Shown one piece after another: positions 1 through 9,150 of a stretch of DNA of 43,408 bases; position 1 is the stretch's first letter, and each line of letters begins with the position of its first letter. Location of the stretch: positions 1-43,408 of the forward strand of contig NZ_JXWY01000001.1 of NCBI RefSeq assembly GCF_000934465.1. Reading direction: 5' to 3'. A program made the position numbers and the translations under genes. Source of the stretch: Staphylococcus microti. Lineage in GTDB: Bacteria > Bacillota > Bacilli > Staphylococcales > Staphylococcaceae. The notes under the pieces were generated by a model that was not told the origin of the DNA, searched no databases, and was given only the letters and a program-made list of their open reading frames with translations.

Positions 1-30
1 AGTGCTAGTTTTTTGTTTATACATAAGATA

Positions 31-73
31 AAAAAGTCGTTAAAATCCCAAAACTGAATTTTAACGACTTTTT
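31..73. terminator. Perfect inverted repeat, bidirectional terminator
   Basis: A 16-bp perfect inverted repeat (31-46 against 58-73) with an 11-nt loop has an A run on one side and a T run on the other, so it can terminate transcription in either direction. It probably ends a gene lying left of the window. Confidence 0.8.
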
Positions 74-113
74 ATCAAAGAAACTGGATGCCTATGTCCC
101 AGCCCCTTTTTTG

Positions 114-183
114 GTGCGCCTGGCATGGGTAATAACTTGACGTTGAAAGTCCGTTACAGGCTTGGTAGTAGGAAATGTTAATA
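114..183 (+). mobile_element. Group II intron 5'-end remnant
   Basis: The stretch begins GTGCGCCTGGCATGGGT and continues with GTTGAAAGTCC and GGTAGTAGGAA blocks. This is the order seen at the 5' end (domain I) of bacterial group II introns. No reverse transcriptase/maturase reading frame and no domain V hairpin follow, so only the first ~70 nt remain. The call rests on remembered motif similarity, not on a covariance-model search. The rest of 184-390 shows no gene or other structure I can support. Confidence 0.55.
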
Positions 184-390
184 TAGGAAAACTAACAATA
201 TTTAATTATCGTTTTCTTACATTACTAACTGTGTCTTTAACAATATTAGTATGCTTTAGTGGTTGAGAGTAGTGCTGTTATTGAAGTGCGATTCAACTTT
301 TTTAATTGAAAAGAAAATTTCATTGTCTAAAGTACAAGTTTTGGGTTTCAATACATATTTGCATTGGCTTTTGGCCATTGGTTATAAAAC

Positions 391-1182
391 CTATTTACTC
401 TTATTATCGTTAATTGAATAATTTTTTAAGTGGTCATAATTGTACATATTGTTTGCTGTAGTAATACATGTCAGAATTTGAATTACACTAATTGAACAAA
501 CAAGAAATGTAAGTACATAGTCGAACCCTGTATTAATCATTGATAAGATAAGGACTGAATTAAAAAGTATAGAAATAAAATATAGTGAACGTAATAAATG
601 TAAGTAGATTTGTGTTACTCGTAAAATTTTAAAATTTTTCTTTTTTAAGTTTTTAATTTCATCTTTTTGTGCCTTTTCTTTGTTTTTTTCTTTAGTAAAT
701 ATTGATTTATCCCCTACTTGCTTAGATTCATTATATTTCAAGGAAATAGTTTTGATTATGTCGTACTCCTTTTTGGCAATTTCCTTGCTTGTATTGTAAT
801 CAAATTTAGATTTTTGGGTCAAATTATAAAAAACTTTAGATTTTTCATAACTCGAAAAAATTAATGAAAAAACTAAGAATAAGATAGAAGATAACACAAA
901 TAAAAATAAATAAAAATAAATAAACATTATTTCTTTATCTTTTGGTATCTTAAGCCAAATTATATAATTAAGCGCTAATATAAAAATAGTCATCAGTATT
1001 GTCACTAATATAAAAATAAAGCTTTTTAAGTATACATCGCTTTTTTTAATACCCTTTATAATTTTGTTAGTATCAAATAAAGTTATAACTAAATAAAGTA
1101 TAAAGATAAAGATAAAAAAAGGTGTGAAATCAGAATGATATCCAAATTTTTGAAATTCAGTTATAAGCGATTTGATTAACAT
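391..1182 (-). CDS. Orphan multi-pass membrane protein of unknown function
   Basis: This is a 263-aa protein starting MLIKSLITEF. I chose this ATG because GAGGAG lies 9 nt upstream; longer in-frame starts lack a usable ribosome binding site. Hydrophobic segments lie near residues 21-38, 52-75 and 85-109, followed by a lysine/glutamate-rich cytoplasm-like stretch (about 110-190) and two more membrane segments near 200-250. Base composition is strongly AT-rich compared with the metabolic genes to its right, which fits an accessory gene. I recognise no family and see no catalytic motif. It is transcribed leftward, alone, next to an intron remnant. Confidence 0.65.
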   Translation of the reverse strand: MLIKSLITEFQKFGYHSDFTPFFIFIFILYLVITLFDTNKIIKGIKKSDVYLKSFIFILVTILMTIFILALNYIIWLKIPKDKEIMFIYFYLFLFVLSSILFLVFSLIFSSYEKSKVFYNLTQKSKFDYNTSKEIAKKEYDIIKTISLKYNESKQVGDKSIFTKEKNKEKAQKDEIKNLKKKNFKILRVTQIYLHLLRSLYFISILFNSVLILSMINTGFDYVLTFLVCSISVIQILTCITTANNMYNYDHLKNYSINDNKSK

Positions 1183-1388
1183 TATAATCATCTCCTCTAA
1201 TATTAAAGATATTATATACAATAGGTTTAATAGAAGCAATGTTTATAAGTTGATTGATACAAGAGAAAAGAGACACTTGTAAACTCCACTTATCAAATCC
1301 TCCTATAAACTTATAAAATTTATGTATTAGACACTTATTACACTCTTTGGTAGATTAAAGGAAATCATATATTCAAGGGGGAGTTGTT

Positions 1389-2072
1389 ATGGAATATTCA
1401 CCAAAGCAAGGGGTTAGAAGTCACGGTTTGCCACATGATCCTTTCAAGAGTAGCACGGTGCCACGTCCGATTGGTTGGATTTCTACGGTTTCAAAGGATG
1501 GTAAGGATAATTTAGCGCCCTATAGTCAGTATCAAAACTTAACTTGGGATCCGCCTATGGTTATGTTTGCGGCGAATCAGTCGGTATTGGGTAATCATGA
1601 GCGTAAAGATACTGTGAAGAATGCTGAAGAGACTGGTTGGTTTGTTTGGAATATGGCGACATATGATTTACGAGAAGCTGTCAATTTATCATCTAAAGCA
1701 TTACCACCTGAAGATGATGAATTTGAATTTGCAGGCGTGACAAAAGAAGCGTGTATCGAAGCGCCTGGTTATCGTGTCAAAGAGTCACCGGTACATTTTG
1801 AGTGTGAGTATGTACAAACAATCCGAATTCCAACAGGAGATCCTGTATCAACGGTAGATATTGTGATTGGGCGTATTGCGCAAGTACATATCGATGACAA
1901 CGTAATTTTAGATAATGGAAAGTTGGATATTAAATCCATTCGTCCAATTGCACGTCTTGGCTACTATGATTACACCGTTGTAGATGAAATCTTTGAAATG
2001 AAAGCACCAGCCGCAACGAAAGAAGAACTTGCAGGATTAGAAGGACGCAATTTTGATAATAAAACTGAATAA
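1389..2072 (+). CDS. Flavin reductase family protein (FMN-binding split barrel)
   Basis: A 227-aa protein with AAGGGGGAG upstream of its ATG. The N-terminal third carries the split-barrel flavin-binding signature of the DIM6/NTAB family (PRPIGWISTVSKDGKDNLAP, then SQYQNLTWDPPMVMFAAN). Members bind FMN and reduce flavins or act on small aromatic or nitro substrates; the substrate here cannot be read from sequence. The membrane protein gene starting at 2102 follows by 29 nt on the same strand, so the two are probably co-transcribed. Confidence 0.85.
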   Translation: MEYSPKQGVRSHGLPHDPFKSSTVPRPIGWISTVSKDGKDNLAPYSQYQNLTWDPPMVMFAANQSVLGNHERKDTVKNAEETGWFVWNMATYDLREAVNLSSKALPPEDDEFEFAGVTKEACIEAPGYRVKESPVHFECEYVQTIRIPTGDPVSTVDIVIGRIAQVHIDDNVILDNGKLDIKSIRPIARLGYYDYTVVDEIFEMKAPAATKEELAGLEGRNFDNKTE

Positions 2073-2101
2073 TGGTTGAACCATCGAGGGGAGATGGGGG
2101 A

Positions 2102-3406
2102 ATGAAAGAAAAATTAAGTTATCAACTGCAGTTTATAATTTACAGTTTGATTGGTATTATCTTTTTCTTTATACCAATCACAGTGAATGGTTCAACATCG
2201 ATACCTTTAGATTATGTCGTTACACTGTTTCAGCAACATTTAGCCACTTTAACTAAAGTACTTATTTTAATTGTCATTATTTGTGGTGGTATATTGCCAT
2301 TTATTCAAAAAGATTGGCAAAAGGGGAAAATCGCCACAAGTTTCATCTTTTTTAAAGTTTTAGGTGCAGTTATCGGTATTTTGCTATTCTTTAAAATTGG
2401 ACCAGATTGGTTTGTCAGCGAAAAGACAGGACTCTACTTGTATGACTATCTTGTTGTACCGGTTGGGCTCACCGTACCCATTGGTGCTGCTTTTCTCACA
2501 TTTTTAGTCAGTTATGGCTTATTTGAATTTGTAGGCGTGTTCACACAACGTATTATGAAACCCGTATGGCATGTGCCAGGTCGCGCAGCAGTAAACGCAC
2601 TCGCTTCATTCGTCGCAAGCTTTGCGGTAGGTTTATTAATCACAGACAAAGAATACCGTGAAGGAAAATACAACCATAAAGAAGCAGTCATTATAGCGAC
2701 AGGCTTCTCGACTGTAACAGTGGCTTTTATGGTAGTTATTGCGAAAACTTTAGATTTAATGTCACATTGGAACTTGTATTTCTTCGTGACACTGTTTGTG
2801 ACATTTGTGGTAACAGCGATTACGACGAGAATACCACCGATTAGCCGAATGAGTACAGACTATTATGATACACCAGAAATTGAAGAAGACTTGAGTGATC
2901 TCACATTTAAAAGTAAAGTGTCACTCGCATGGACAAGAGGATTAACAACAGTTAAAGAAGCTCCACATTTATTTAAAAATGTATGGCAAAACTTTAAAGA
3001 AGGTGTACTCATGTCGATGAGCATATTGCCAACGATCTTATCAATAGGACTCATCTTTATGTTGATTGCCGAATACACACCCGTCTTTAACTACGGCGCA
3101 TATGTATTTTATCCATTAACCGCATTGTTACAAATACCGGAGCCATTTCTAGCAGCAAAAGGTACAGCCATTGGCATTACAGAAATGTTCTTGCCATCAC
3201 TGATTGTTATCGGTGCACCATTAGTGACCAAATTCATTATTGCAGTCGTATCCGTTTCAACAATTATATTCTTCTCAGCAAGTGTACCAAGCATGTTATC
3301 AACACACATACCATTAAAAATACAAGACCTCGTCATTATTTGGTTTGAACGCTCAGTACTAAGTCTAATCATCGTGACACCATTAGCATTTTTGTTCTTG
3401 GGATAA
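2102..3406 (+). CDS. YjiH family membrane protein (nucleoside-recognition Gate domain)
   Basis: A 434-aa integral membrane protein. I chose the ATG at 2102 (MKEKLSYQLQF) because GAGGGGAG lies 7 nt upstream; an in-frame ATG at 2072 overlaps the preceding stop and has no such site. There are about nine to ten hydrophobic segments, with a Gate-like core (GRAAVNALASFVASFAVGLL) and a mirrored C-terminal half ending FFSASVPSMLSTHIP. YjiH-type proteins are proposed transporters of uncertain substrate. A strong hairpin at 3431-3484 closes this two-gene unit. Confidence 0.8.
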   Translation: MKEKLSYQLQFIIYSLIGIIFFFIPITVNGSTSIPLDYVVTLFQQHLATLTKVLILIVIICGGILPFIQKDWQKGKIATSFIFFKVLGAVIGILLFFKIGPDWFVSEKTGLYLYDYLVVPVGLTVPIGAAFLTFLVSYGLFEFVGVFTQRIMKPVWHVPGRAAVNALASFVASFAVGLLITDKEYREGKYNHKEAVIIATGFSTVTVAFMVVIAKTLDLMSHWNLYFFVTLFVTFVVTAITTRIPPISRMSTDYYDTPEIEEDLSDLTFKSKVSLAWTRGLTTVKEAPHLFKNVWQNFKEGVLMSMSILPTILSIGLIFMLIAEYTPVFNYGAYVFYPLTALLQIPEPFLAAKGTAIGITEMFLPSLIVIGAPLVTKFIIAVVSVSTIIFFSASVPSMLSTHIPLKIQDLVIIWFERSVLSLIIVTPLAFLFLG

Positions 3407-3430
3407 CAAGCAGAATTTTATATGAAACGT

Positions 3431-3484
3431 ATAGATATTTTAGAACAGGGTATGGGGATATTCGGTTCTAGAATATCTATTTTC
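3431..3484 (+). terminator. Terminator after the YjiH-type gene
   Basis: A 16-bp stem with one G-U type mismatch (3431-3446 against 3465-3480) is followed by TTTT. In the following 3485-3700 I see nothing beyond the leader of the next gene. Confidence 0.7.
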
Positions 3485-3708
3485 GTCTGAGTATTGTTTA
3501 GGATAAATTCATTACATTGAATAGAAATTTTTGAGGTAATGTCATTTCAAAATAGCAATGTTTAATTCGAGATAGAGTTTGATATAATTCAAATGAATAG
3601 CCTATTCAATAAAAGATGAAATGAAGCGCGGTAGTAATGTTGGAATTTGAGAAGATGGTAAGGTGCATAGAAATGTAGTACGAAAAGTGAGTGATAGGAG
3701 GAATATAT

Positions 3709-4464
3709 ATGGCTAAATTTGCATTTAGAGATGAAGAAAGACAAAAGATCATTCGTTCAAATCAAGTAATTGAAGAGGATAGAAATACGCGTTTTTATTG
3801 CCCAAACCCTAGGTGTAATGCTGAACTATATATTTGTGCAATCGATGGTAGTAAAAACGCTTATTTTAGAGCTACAAAATCTAATTCAAAACATGATTTA
3901 AAGTGTCCATATGGAACTAGTGTTTCAGAGTTTGATTCAAACAACTATGATGAATCAAAATTTGTTTTTGACGATGCAATAGATAATCTTTTATGCGCAA
4001 CAAAAACATCATCGTCAACAAGTAGTTCTACTACACACGGGACTGGTGAACCGGGTATTCACTCAATAAAAACATTAAGACAAATGTACGCTTTGTGTAA
4101 AAGTCTATCTGTTAGGGATAAATATGCTGGTAAAGAAATAGGTGAAATGATTTTAGACGATAGGAGTCAATACAGATATCCCAAAGGTTGTTTTGGGAAT
4201 AAGTTAGTTGAAGCGACTGTAGACGGGCAAATATATGACAATAAAAAGAAAGAAGTTTATTTAGTAGCGCCTATTAACTCCAAAAAATATACATTTATAT
4301 TATCGTTTTCAGATGAAACAATCTATAAAGCAATTAGAACAGAAATATATAATAACAAGGATAAGATTTTAGTGGTTGCTGGGAACTGGCAATCTTCTGG
4401 AACATACAACAAATTTAAATCAAAAATAATTAGCAAAAAACAGGTGGCAATAATCAAATCATAG
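3709..4464 (+). CDS. Orphan protein with a possible Cys/His metal-binding motif
   Basis: A 251-aa protein. The start MAKFAFRDEE is set by AGGAGG 7 nt upstream; an in-frame ATG six codons earlier overlaps that site. Residues 31-66 contain C-x4-C (Cys31, Cys36) and H-x3-C (His62, Cys66), spaced like a zinc-binding module. A Ser/Thr-rich linker lies near residues 100-112. The C-terminal ~90 residues look like a small beta-rich fold (VEATVDGQIYDNKKKEVYLV, ending in KILVVAGNW). I do not recognise a family. A nucleic-acid-binding role is only a guess from the metal-binding module plus OB-like tail. The gene stands alone between two terminators. Confidence 0.7.
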   Translation: MAKFAFRDEERQKIIRSNQVIEEDRNTRFYCPNPRCNAELYICAIDGSKNAYFRATKSNSKHDLKCPYGTSVSEFDSNNYDESKFVFDDAIDNLLCATKTSSSTSSSTTHGTGEPGIHSIKTLRQMYALCKSLSVRDKYAGKEIGEMILDDRSQYRYPKGCFGNKLVEATVDGQIYDNKKKEVYLVAPINSKKYTFILSFSDETIYKAIRTEIYNNKDKILVVAGNWQSSGTYNKFKSKIISKKQVAIIKS

Positions 4465-4495
4465 CGTTTTTAGCGTTCAAAAATTTAAAACCCCA

Positions 4496-4540
4496 AAAAA
4501 CCCCAACCAATGCACAACACATGCACTGCTTGGGGGTTTA
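4496..4540. terminator. Bidirectional terminator between convergent genes
   Basis: AAACCCCAA pairs with TTGGGGGTTT (4530-4539), with an inner TGCA/TGCA pairing. It sits between the plus-strand orphan gene and the minus-strand MFS gene and can serve both. Confidence 0.7.
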
Positions 4541-4592
4541 ATAGATTTAGAGAGAAGTATATAAACTCTTCTATAAGAGAGAGTCCCAAATG

Positions 4593-5834
4593 TTATTTCG
4601 CAACACGTTGCTCGCGTACGTATACAACGAGGTAGAAAATAATTGTTGCGATTAATAATAGAATGGCAGCGATATAGAATGCCAATACTTTCGAGCCTGT
4701 AAGGTCACTGATGTAGCCTGTTAACCATGGTGCGACAACGGATGATGCCATACCGAAGAAGTTAAAGGTTCCGAGTGCTTTTGCGACTCTGTCTTGTGAT
4801 ACGGAATCAGATACGAATGTGATCAACACGGGGTCGATGGCCAGTTTACCTAATAATCCGTAGAGGACGAGTGCGATGTAAAGCACGGTTGGGTTTGGTG
4901 CGAATACGGTTAAACTGATTGTAATCGCTGCTGCGAGTAATAAGAATAAAATCAGTTTTAAACGTTGGTCGCCGTGTTTGTCGATGTATTTTGAGAAGAA
5001 GAGTGCGCCCGGAATGGCTGTGACGGCAACGAGTGCGGCTACATAGCCTACTGATGATTGGGCGAACCCTTTTTCTGATACTAAGAATGATGGCAACCAT
5101 GTCACAATCATGTAGTAGCCGTAACATGTTGCAAAGTAAACGAAGTATGTTGCGAGTTGTTTCGGTGCGAAGAGTGATACGTCTTCTGCGGGTGTGTCTA
5201 CGACTGCAACGTTTTCTTCTTTTTTCACGGCAATTTGTTGATCGTATTTGTCGCTTTTAATAAAGAGCATGAAGATGAATGTGACGGCTATGATGATGAC
5301 GGCTGTCATGTATAGCATGTAGTTCCATTGAATGTTCATGCCTGCAACTAGGACGGATGAACCGACGAGTCCGATAACCATCCCTAATGCTGAACCGCTG
5401 TTAATAATGGCGTTTGAGAATGATTTTTTCTCTTTTGGCATATGTTTGGCTGACAGTGAATATGCCGCGCCATAATAAGAACCTGTTGAAATCCCTGCTA
5501 CGAGTGCCCCGATATAGACTTGCATGATGGTGCTGCTCGTTCCGATGATTAAGGCTGCAGCTGCAAATCCTAAAAAGGCAGGAATCAGTACTTTTTTCTG
5601 GCCGAATTTATCTACGAGTGCGCCGGATGGTATTTGCATCCCTGTGTACGCAAAGAAGTAGATAGAAGCGACTAAGCCCATTTGTGCGTCGCTAATGTTG
5701 CCAAGTGATTCTTGGATTTGTGGATATATGGGCGTTAAGATTGTTCTATAAATCCATATAGCAACCCAACCTAGAACGAGGGCGAAAATAATCTTTTTAT
5801 AATAATTTTCGTCATACTTTATGTTGTTCATCAT
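4593..5834 (-). CDS. MFS transporter, pucR-linked
   Basis: A 413-aa, about 12-TM major facilitator. The start is at the tandem ATGATG after AAGGAGG; 5834 is used here and 5831 is equally possible. The loop 2-3 motif GALVDKFGQKK and a central charged loop near residues 195-215 are typical of MFS. The overall look resembles anion-type porters such as sugar acid, oxalate or phosphate ester carriers, but I cannot assign a substrate. It lies downstream of pucR on the same strand with a 109-nt gap, beside the allantoin genes. That suggests uptake of a purine breakdown product or export of a waste anion such as oxamate. Confidence 0.8.
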   Translation of the reverse strand: MMNNIKYDENYYKKIIFALVLGWVAIWIYRTILTPIYPQIQESLGNISDAQMGLVASIYFFAYTGMQIPSGALVDKFGQKKVLIPAFLGFAAAALIIGTSSTIMQVYIGALVAGISTGSYYGAAYSLSAKHMPKEKKSFSNAIINSGSALGMVIGLVGSSVLVAGMNIQWNYMLYMTAVIIIAVTFIFMLFIKSDKYDQQIAVKKEENVAVVDTPAEDVSLFAPKQLATYFVYFATCYGYYMIVTWLPSFLVSEKGFAQSSVGYVAALVAVTAIPGALFFSKYIDKHGDQRLKLILFLLLAAAITISLTVFAPNPTVLYIALVLYGLLGKLAIDPVLITFVSDSVSQDRVAKALGTFNFFGMASSVVAPWLTGYISDLTGSKVLAFYIAAILLLIATIIFYLVVYVREQRVAK

Positions 5835-5943
5835 GATATCCTCCTTAGATATATGTGTGTATCTCAAGGATAGTGGAATTGATGAAGGATCACATTGGTA
5901 TAATTGGACAAAGATGTTTCATATTATGTCTAATTCAGCCAAA

Positions 5944-7548
5944 TTATAGCGTTAGATGTTCGGATGTGAAAATGGCGAGTCGAATGTCTAATGAGTTTTC
6001 TGGATCGCTAATGTCCATATTTAACATTTCCTCACATTTGTTAATGCGGTATTTCACGGTGTTTCGATGTATGAACATTAATGAAGCGGTTTTTGTAATA
6101 TCGCATTGATTCTCCATATACACTTTTAATGTTTTTTTCAATTCTTTATCTTTCACTTTTTGTGGATAGGCGAGTGGCCCCAGTGTGTAATTGACGAAAG
6201 GTCTCAGTTTGTCGACAGGAATGAGTTGTAGCAGTTCTTCTACGCTTTTTGAACGATAGATTTCGATAAATTCTCTGAGATAGCTTTCATTATGTGTGTC
6301 ATAGACTTCGTTTGCTTCGATAAAGGACAATGTGATTTGTTTAAAGTCTGTCACTTGGTTACCTATGCCGAATGAGAGTGAACTGTTAAAGAATTTCTTA
6401 TATTCTTTCTGCAAAAACTTACAGTATTCTATATAATTTTCATGCTTTTTCTGCATTAATATAACGAATTTATAGTTGTTTCTGAGCCCGTAAATGCTGA
6501 TGTTATCGTCGATGTTTTCTAGCATTTCTTTGAGCCAAATGAAGGTCATTTGATAACGTTCGCTAAGGTAGACGCTATTCTCCATGCCGTCTTCTCGGTC
6601 TACCCCACAAATGATGATTTGATAGTAGTTGGATTGTCTTAAGTGGTAGTTTTGGAAGAAGTCAGGGTTTTGGCTCATATCAATGGGCGAACTGTCTTTT
6701 GTCTTCATAAGTGATTCGAAAAATTGGTTGGTGTCTTCTTGTTGCTGGGCCAGTATACGGTTTTCTTTATAAATGGCGAAGCTGAGTACGTTAACGGCTT
6801 GTTCAATTGCAAGGTAGCTGAATGGATAGCTTAATTTTTGAATTTCTAAAATCATGATGTAGTACGGGAAGTATGTAAATGCAGGGACTTCGAACACACC
6901 GTACTCGTTTTCATCGAATGTCACTTCTTTGGTTTCGTGATTGTAGTTGTCGGTGAATTTCTTCAAATACTGTCGTGCTTCGCCGGGTTTATTTTTGAAA
7001 TATAAACTTTGGCTTTCGATGCTTAGAAACGGGTTAATCAGTAAGATGGGTGCTTTGATGAGTTTAGATAGCTGTTCGATAATTTTATCAATCGTATATT
7101 CGTTGATAATCATTTTGTTCATTTTTTGTTGTAAATCAATCGCAAAGTTGAGTTTGTCGTTTTCGTCGTCTGCGATATATGCGGCGATTTCATGTGTGAT
7201 AGCGCCTAATTTCCAATAATATGGAATCTCGATAATCGGGAAGTTGAGTTTGTTCGCATGGTCGATAACTTCTTGATCAATTTTGTGTAAAAATCGCGAA
7301 AGTTTAATACCCACTCCTGCGACATTCACGCTATGCAAGTCGTTAATGAGCTGTATCAACCCTTTTTGATTGTCTTGGTAAACCATGGCTGTTGTGAGTA
7401 ATAACGTGTTTTCAGCAATATAGTCTTTGATGTCAGGTGTTTCCGTAATATCTACAAATTCTACATATCTGTTCAAATCTCCTTGGGCGTTAATGAGCTT
7501 TAATCCTGAAAAGAGTTCGATGTCCAAAATGTCTTTTAATGTTGCCAT
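5944..7548 (-). CDS. pucR: PucR-family transcriptional regulator of purine catabolism
   Basis: A 534-aa protein. An upstream TTG would add six residues; I prefer the ATG of MATLKDILDIE, with GGGAG 11 nt before it. The N-terminal ~125 residues match the PucR domain (VEFVDITETPDIKDYI, ENTLLLTTAMVY). The middle is the GGDEF-like regulatory region. The C-terminus carries the PucR/CdaR helix-turn-helix (CDITKTASLMFIHRNTVKYR). In Bacillus PucR activates allantoin-use genes when intermediates such as allantoin or allantoate are present. Here it is divergent from pucI-allB, the expected arrangement. Confidence 0.9.
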   Translation of the reverse strand: MATLKDILDIELFSGLKLINAQGDLNRYVEFVDITETPDIKDYIAENTLLLTTAMVYQDNQKGLIQLINDLHSVNVAGVGIKLSRFLHKIDQEVIDHANKLNFPIIEIPYYWKLGAITHEIAAYIADDENDKLNFAIDLQQKMNKMIINEYTIDKIIEQLSKLIKAPILLINPFLSIESQSLYFKNKPGEARQYLKKFTDNYNHETKEVTFDENEYGVFEVPAFTYFPYYIMILEIQKLSYPFSYLAIEQAVNVLSFAIYKENRILAQQQEDTNQFFESLMKTKDSSPIDMSQNPDFFQNYHLRQSNYYQIIICGVDREDGMENSVYLSERYQMTFIWLKEMLENIDDNISIYGLRNNYKFVILMQKKHENYIEYCKFLQKEYKKFFNSSLSFGIGNQVTDFKQITLSFIEANEVYDTHNESYLREFIEIYRSKSVEELLQLIPVDKLRPFVNYTLGPLAYPQKVKDKELKKTLKVYMENQCDITKTASLMFIHRNTVKYRINKCEEMLNMDISDPENSLDIRLAIFTSEHLTL

Positions 7549-7570
7549 ATTCTTATCATCTCCCAAAAAA

Positions 7571-7634
7571 TTGTCAAAAATGACTAAAAAAATATTTTAT
7601 ATGTTTATTCTGTCATAGAATGTAAGCGCACACA
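7571..7634 (+). promoter_or_regulatory. pucR/pucI divergent control region with dyad and cre
   Basis: Between pucR and pucI lie a possible -35 (TTGTCA, 7571-7576) with an AT-rich -10 region near 7593, a dyad ATTCT-GTCAT-AGAAT (7607-7621), and ATGTAAGCGCACACA (7620-7634), which fits the degenerate cre consensus WTGNAANCGNWNNCW. The dyad is a candidate activator site. It is not the published Bacillus PucR box, which I did not find. Confidence 0.45.
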
Positions 7635-7689
7635 ATAGTACATTTTAATAAAGAGAGGATCCTTCTAAAAGTTTTAAAGGAGGCTTGAA

Positions 7690-9150
7690 ATGGATCGTAT
7701 TGATAATAGACCGATTTCATTCTATGAGCAACGCGGGTATAACAAAGATATTATGCCGAAGACACCAGAGCAACGTAACTTTAATACTTTTAACTATTTT
7801 ACGCTGTGGATGGGTGCTGTACACAATATTCCTAACTATACGGCAGTGGGTGGCTTTTTGCTGTTGGGACTATCCCCACTACAGATTATGATAGCATTAG
7901 TCATCAGTTCTGTGGCGATTGGCATCTTATTGGCGGCAAATGGTTATGCAGGATCGAAATATGGCATTCCTTTTGCGATGCATCTGAGGTTAACGTATGG
8001 CGATATGGGGGCTAAACTCCCAGGTATCTTGCGTGGTGTGGTAGCAGGTATTGCATGGTTCGGTTTACAAACATACGCGGGGGCATTGGCTTTAATTGTA
8101 TTATTAGACAAGATTTTCCCAGGTTTCTCAGATATTGGTGGGAGTGGTGAGTTTTTAGGCTTAACAGCATCTGCGGCCATTGCATTTTTCATTTTTTGGT
8201 TGATTAACTTCGCCATCGGTTTTGGTGGGGGTGCTATTTTAAATAAATTTACGGCGGTTTTAAATCCGCTGATCTATATCATTTTTGGTGGTATGGCGAT
8301 ATGGGGTGTCAAAGTAGGCGGTGGTTTTAGCAACATTCTCGCTTATGATTTAACGAACAATACGCATGCATCCTATCCAGTGATTTTAGGCTTTTTAGTC
8401 GTTATGAATTCATTGATTGCGGTATGGGCAGCGCCTGGTGCGAGTGTAGCGGACTTTACACAAAGTGCGAAATCTACGAAAGCACAAGTCGTTGGACAAA
8501 TTGGTAGTGTTGTTGTGGCACATATTTTATTTGCGATTTCAAGTGTATGTATTTTAATCGGTGCTTCTATTTTTACTGGTAAACAAGAGTGGAATATTCT
8601 TCATATTATCGGTAAGTGGGATAGCTTGATCGCAATTATTTTTGCAGTTGGCGTGTTACTGATGACGACGATTTCTACAAATGCGACAAGTAATATTATT
8701 CCAGCGGCGTATCAATTAAGTGCGCTGTTACCAAAAGTAATCACTTATAAACGCGGTGTTATCATTGCCGCTGTTATTAGTGTCATCATCATGCCTTGGA
8801 AAATGATGGAAAACAGCGATAGTATCTTTATGTTTCTAAATTTAATCGGTGCGATTCTCGGCCCAGTTGCGGGTGTGATGGTTGCCCATTTCTATCGCGT
8901 CATTCATAAAGAAGTCGACTTGGATAAACTGTATTTCGATACAAACAATCCACCAGCAGACCTTGAGCGTTTAAACAAAAAAGCGTATATTGCAACGATT
9001 GTCGGTGTGCTTGTATCATTTTCGGGTTTTATTCCAGGTTTGAAATTAATTTCTGATTTATCTTGGTTCATTGGCTTTATAACAGCAGCAGTTCTATATC
9101 TAATATTAAAAAAATTGGGAAAAGGACAGGTGAAACAACATGAAGTTTGA
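7690..9150 (+). CDS. pucI: Allantoin permease (NCS1 family)
   Basis: A 486-aa, 12-TM protein with AAAGGAGG 8 nt before its ATG. The N-terminus carries the NCS1 nucleobase/allantoin signature (TLWMGAVHNIPNYTAVGGFL, then NGYAGSKYGIPFAMHLRLTYG and GIAWFGLQTYAGA). NCS1 members move allantoin, uracil, cytosine or hydantoins with H+ or Na+. Linkage to allB by an 11-nt overlap and to pucR points to allantoin. The product imports the substrate for the whole downstream pathway. Confidence 0.9.
   Translation: MDRIDNRPISFYEQRGYNKDIMPKTPEQRNFNTFNYFTLWMGAVHNIPNYTAVGGFLLLGLSPLQIMIALVISSVAIGILLAANGYAGSKYGIPFAMHLRLTYGDMGAKLPGILRGVVAGIAWFGLQTYAGALALIVLLDKIFPGFSDIGGSGEFLGLTASAAIAFFIFWLINFAIGFGGGAILNKFTAVLNPLIYIIFGGMAIWGVKVGGGFSNILAYDLTNNTHASYPVILGFLVVMNSLIAVWAAPGASVADFTQSAKSTKAQVVGQIGSVVVAHILFAISSVCILIGASIFTGKQEWNILHIIGKWDSLIAIIFAVGVLLMTTISTNATSNIIPAAYQLSALLPKVITYKRGVIIAAVISVIIMPWKMMENSDSIFMFLNLIGAILGPVAGVMVAHFYRVIHKEVDLDKLYFDTNNPPADLERLNKKAYIATIVGVLVSFSGFIPGLKLISDLSWFIGFITAAVLYLILKKLGKGQVKQHEV

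Noticed and set aside
391-4464. A defence system made of the two orphan genes
   Set aside because: They are not adjacent or co-oriented, carry no nuclease, helicase, TIR or protease motif that I can see, and are separated by ordinary metabolic-type genes.
4846-5127. Alternative frames within the MFS, pucR and xyl genes
   Set aside because: They overlap conserved coding sequence in other frames, lack ribosome sites and show no protein-like composition.
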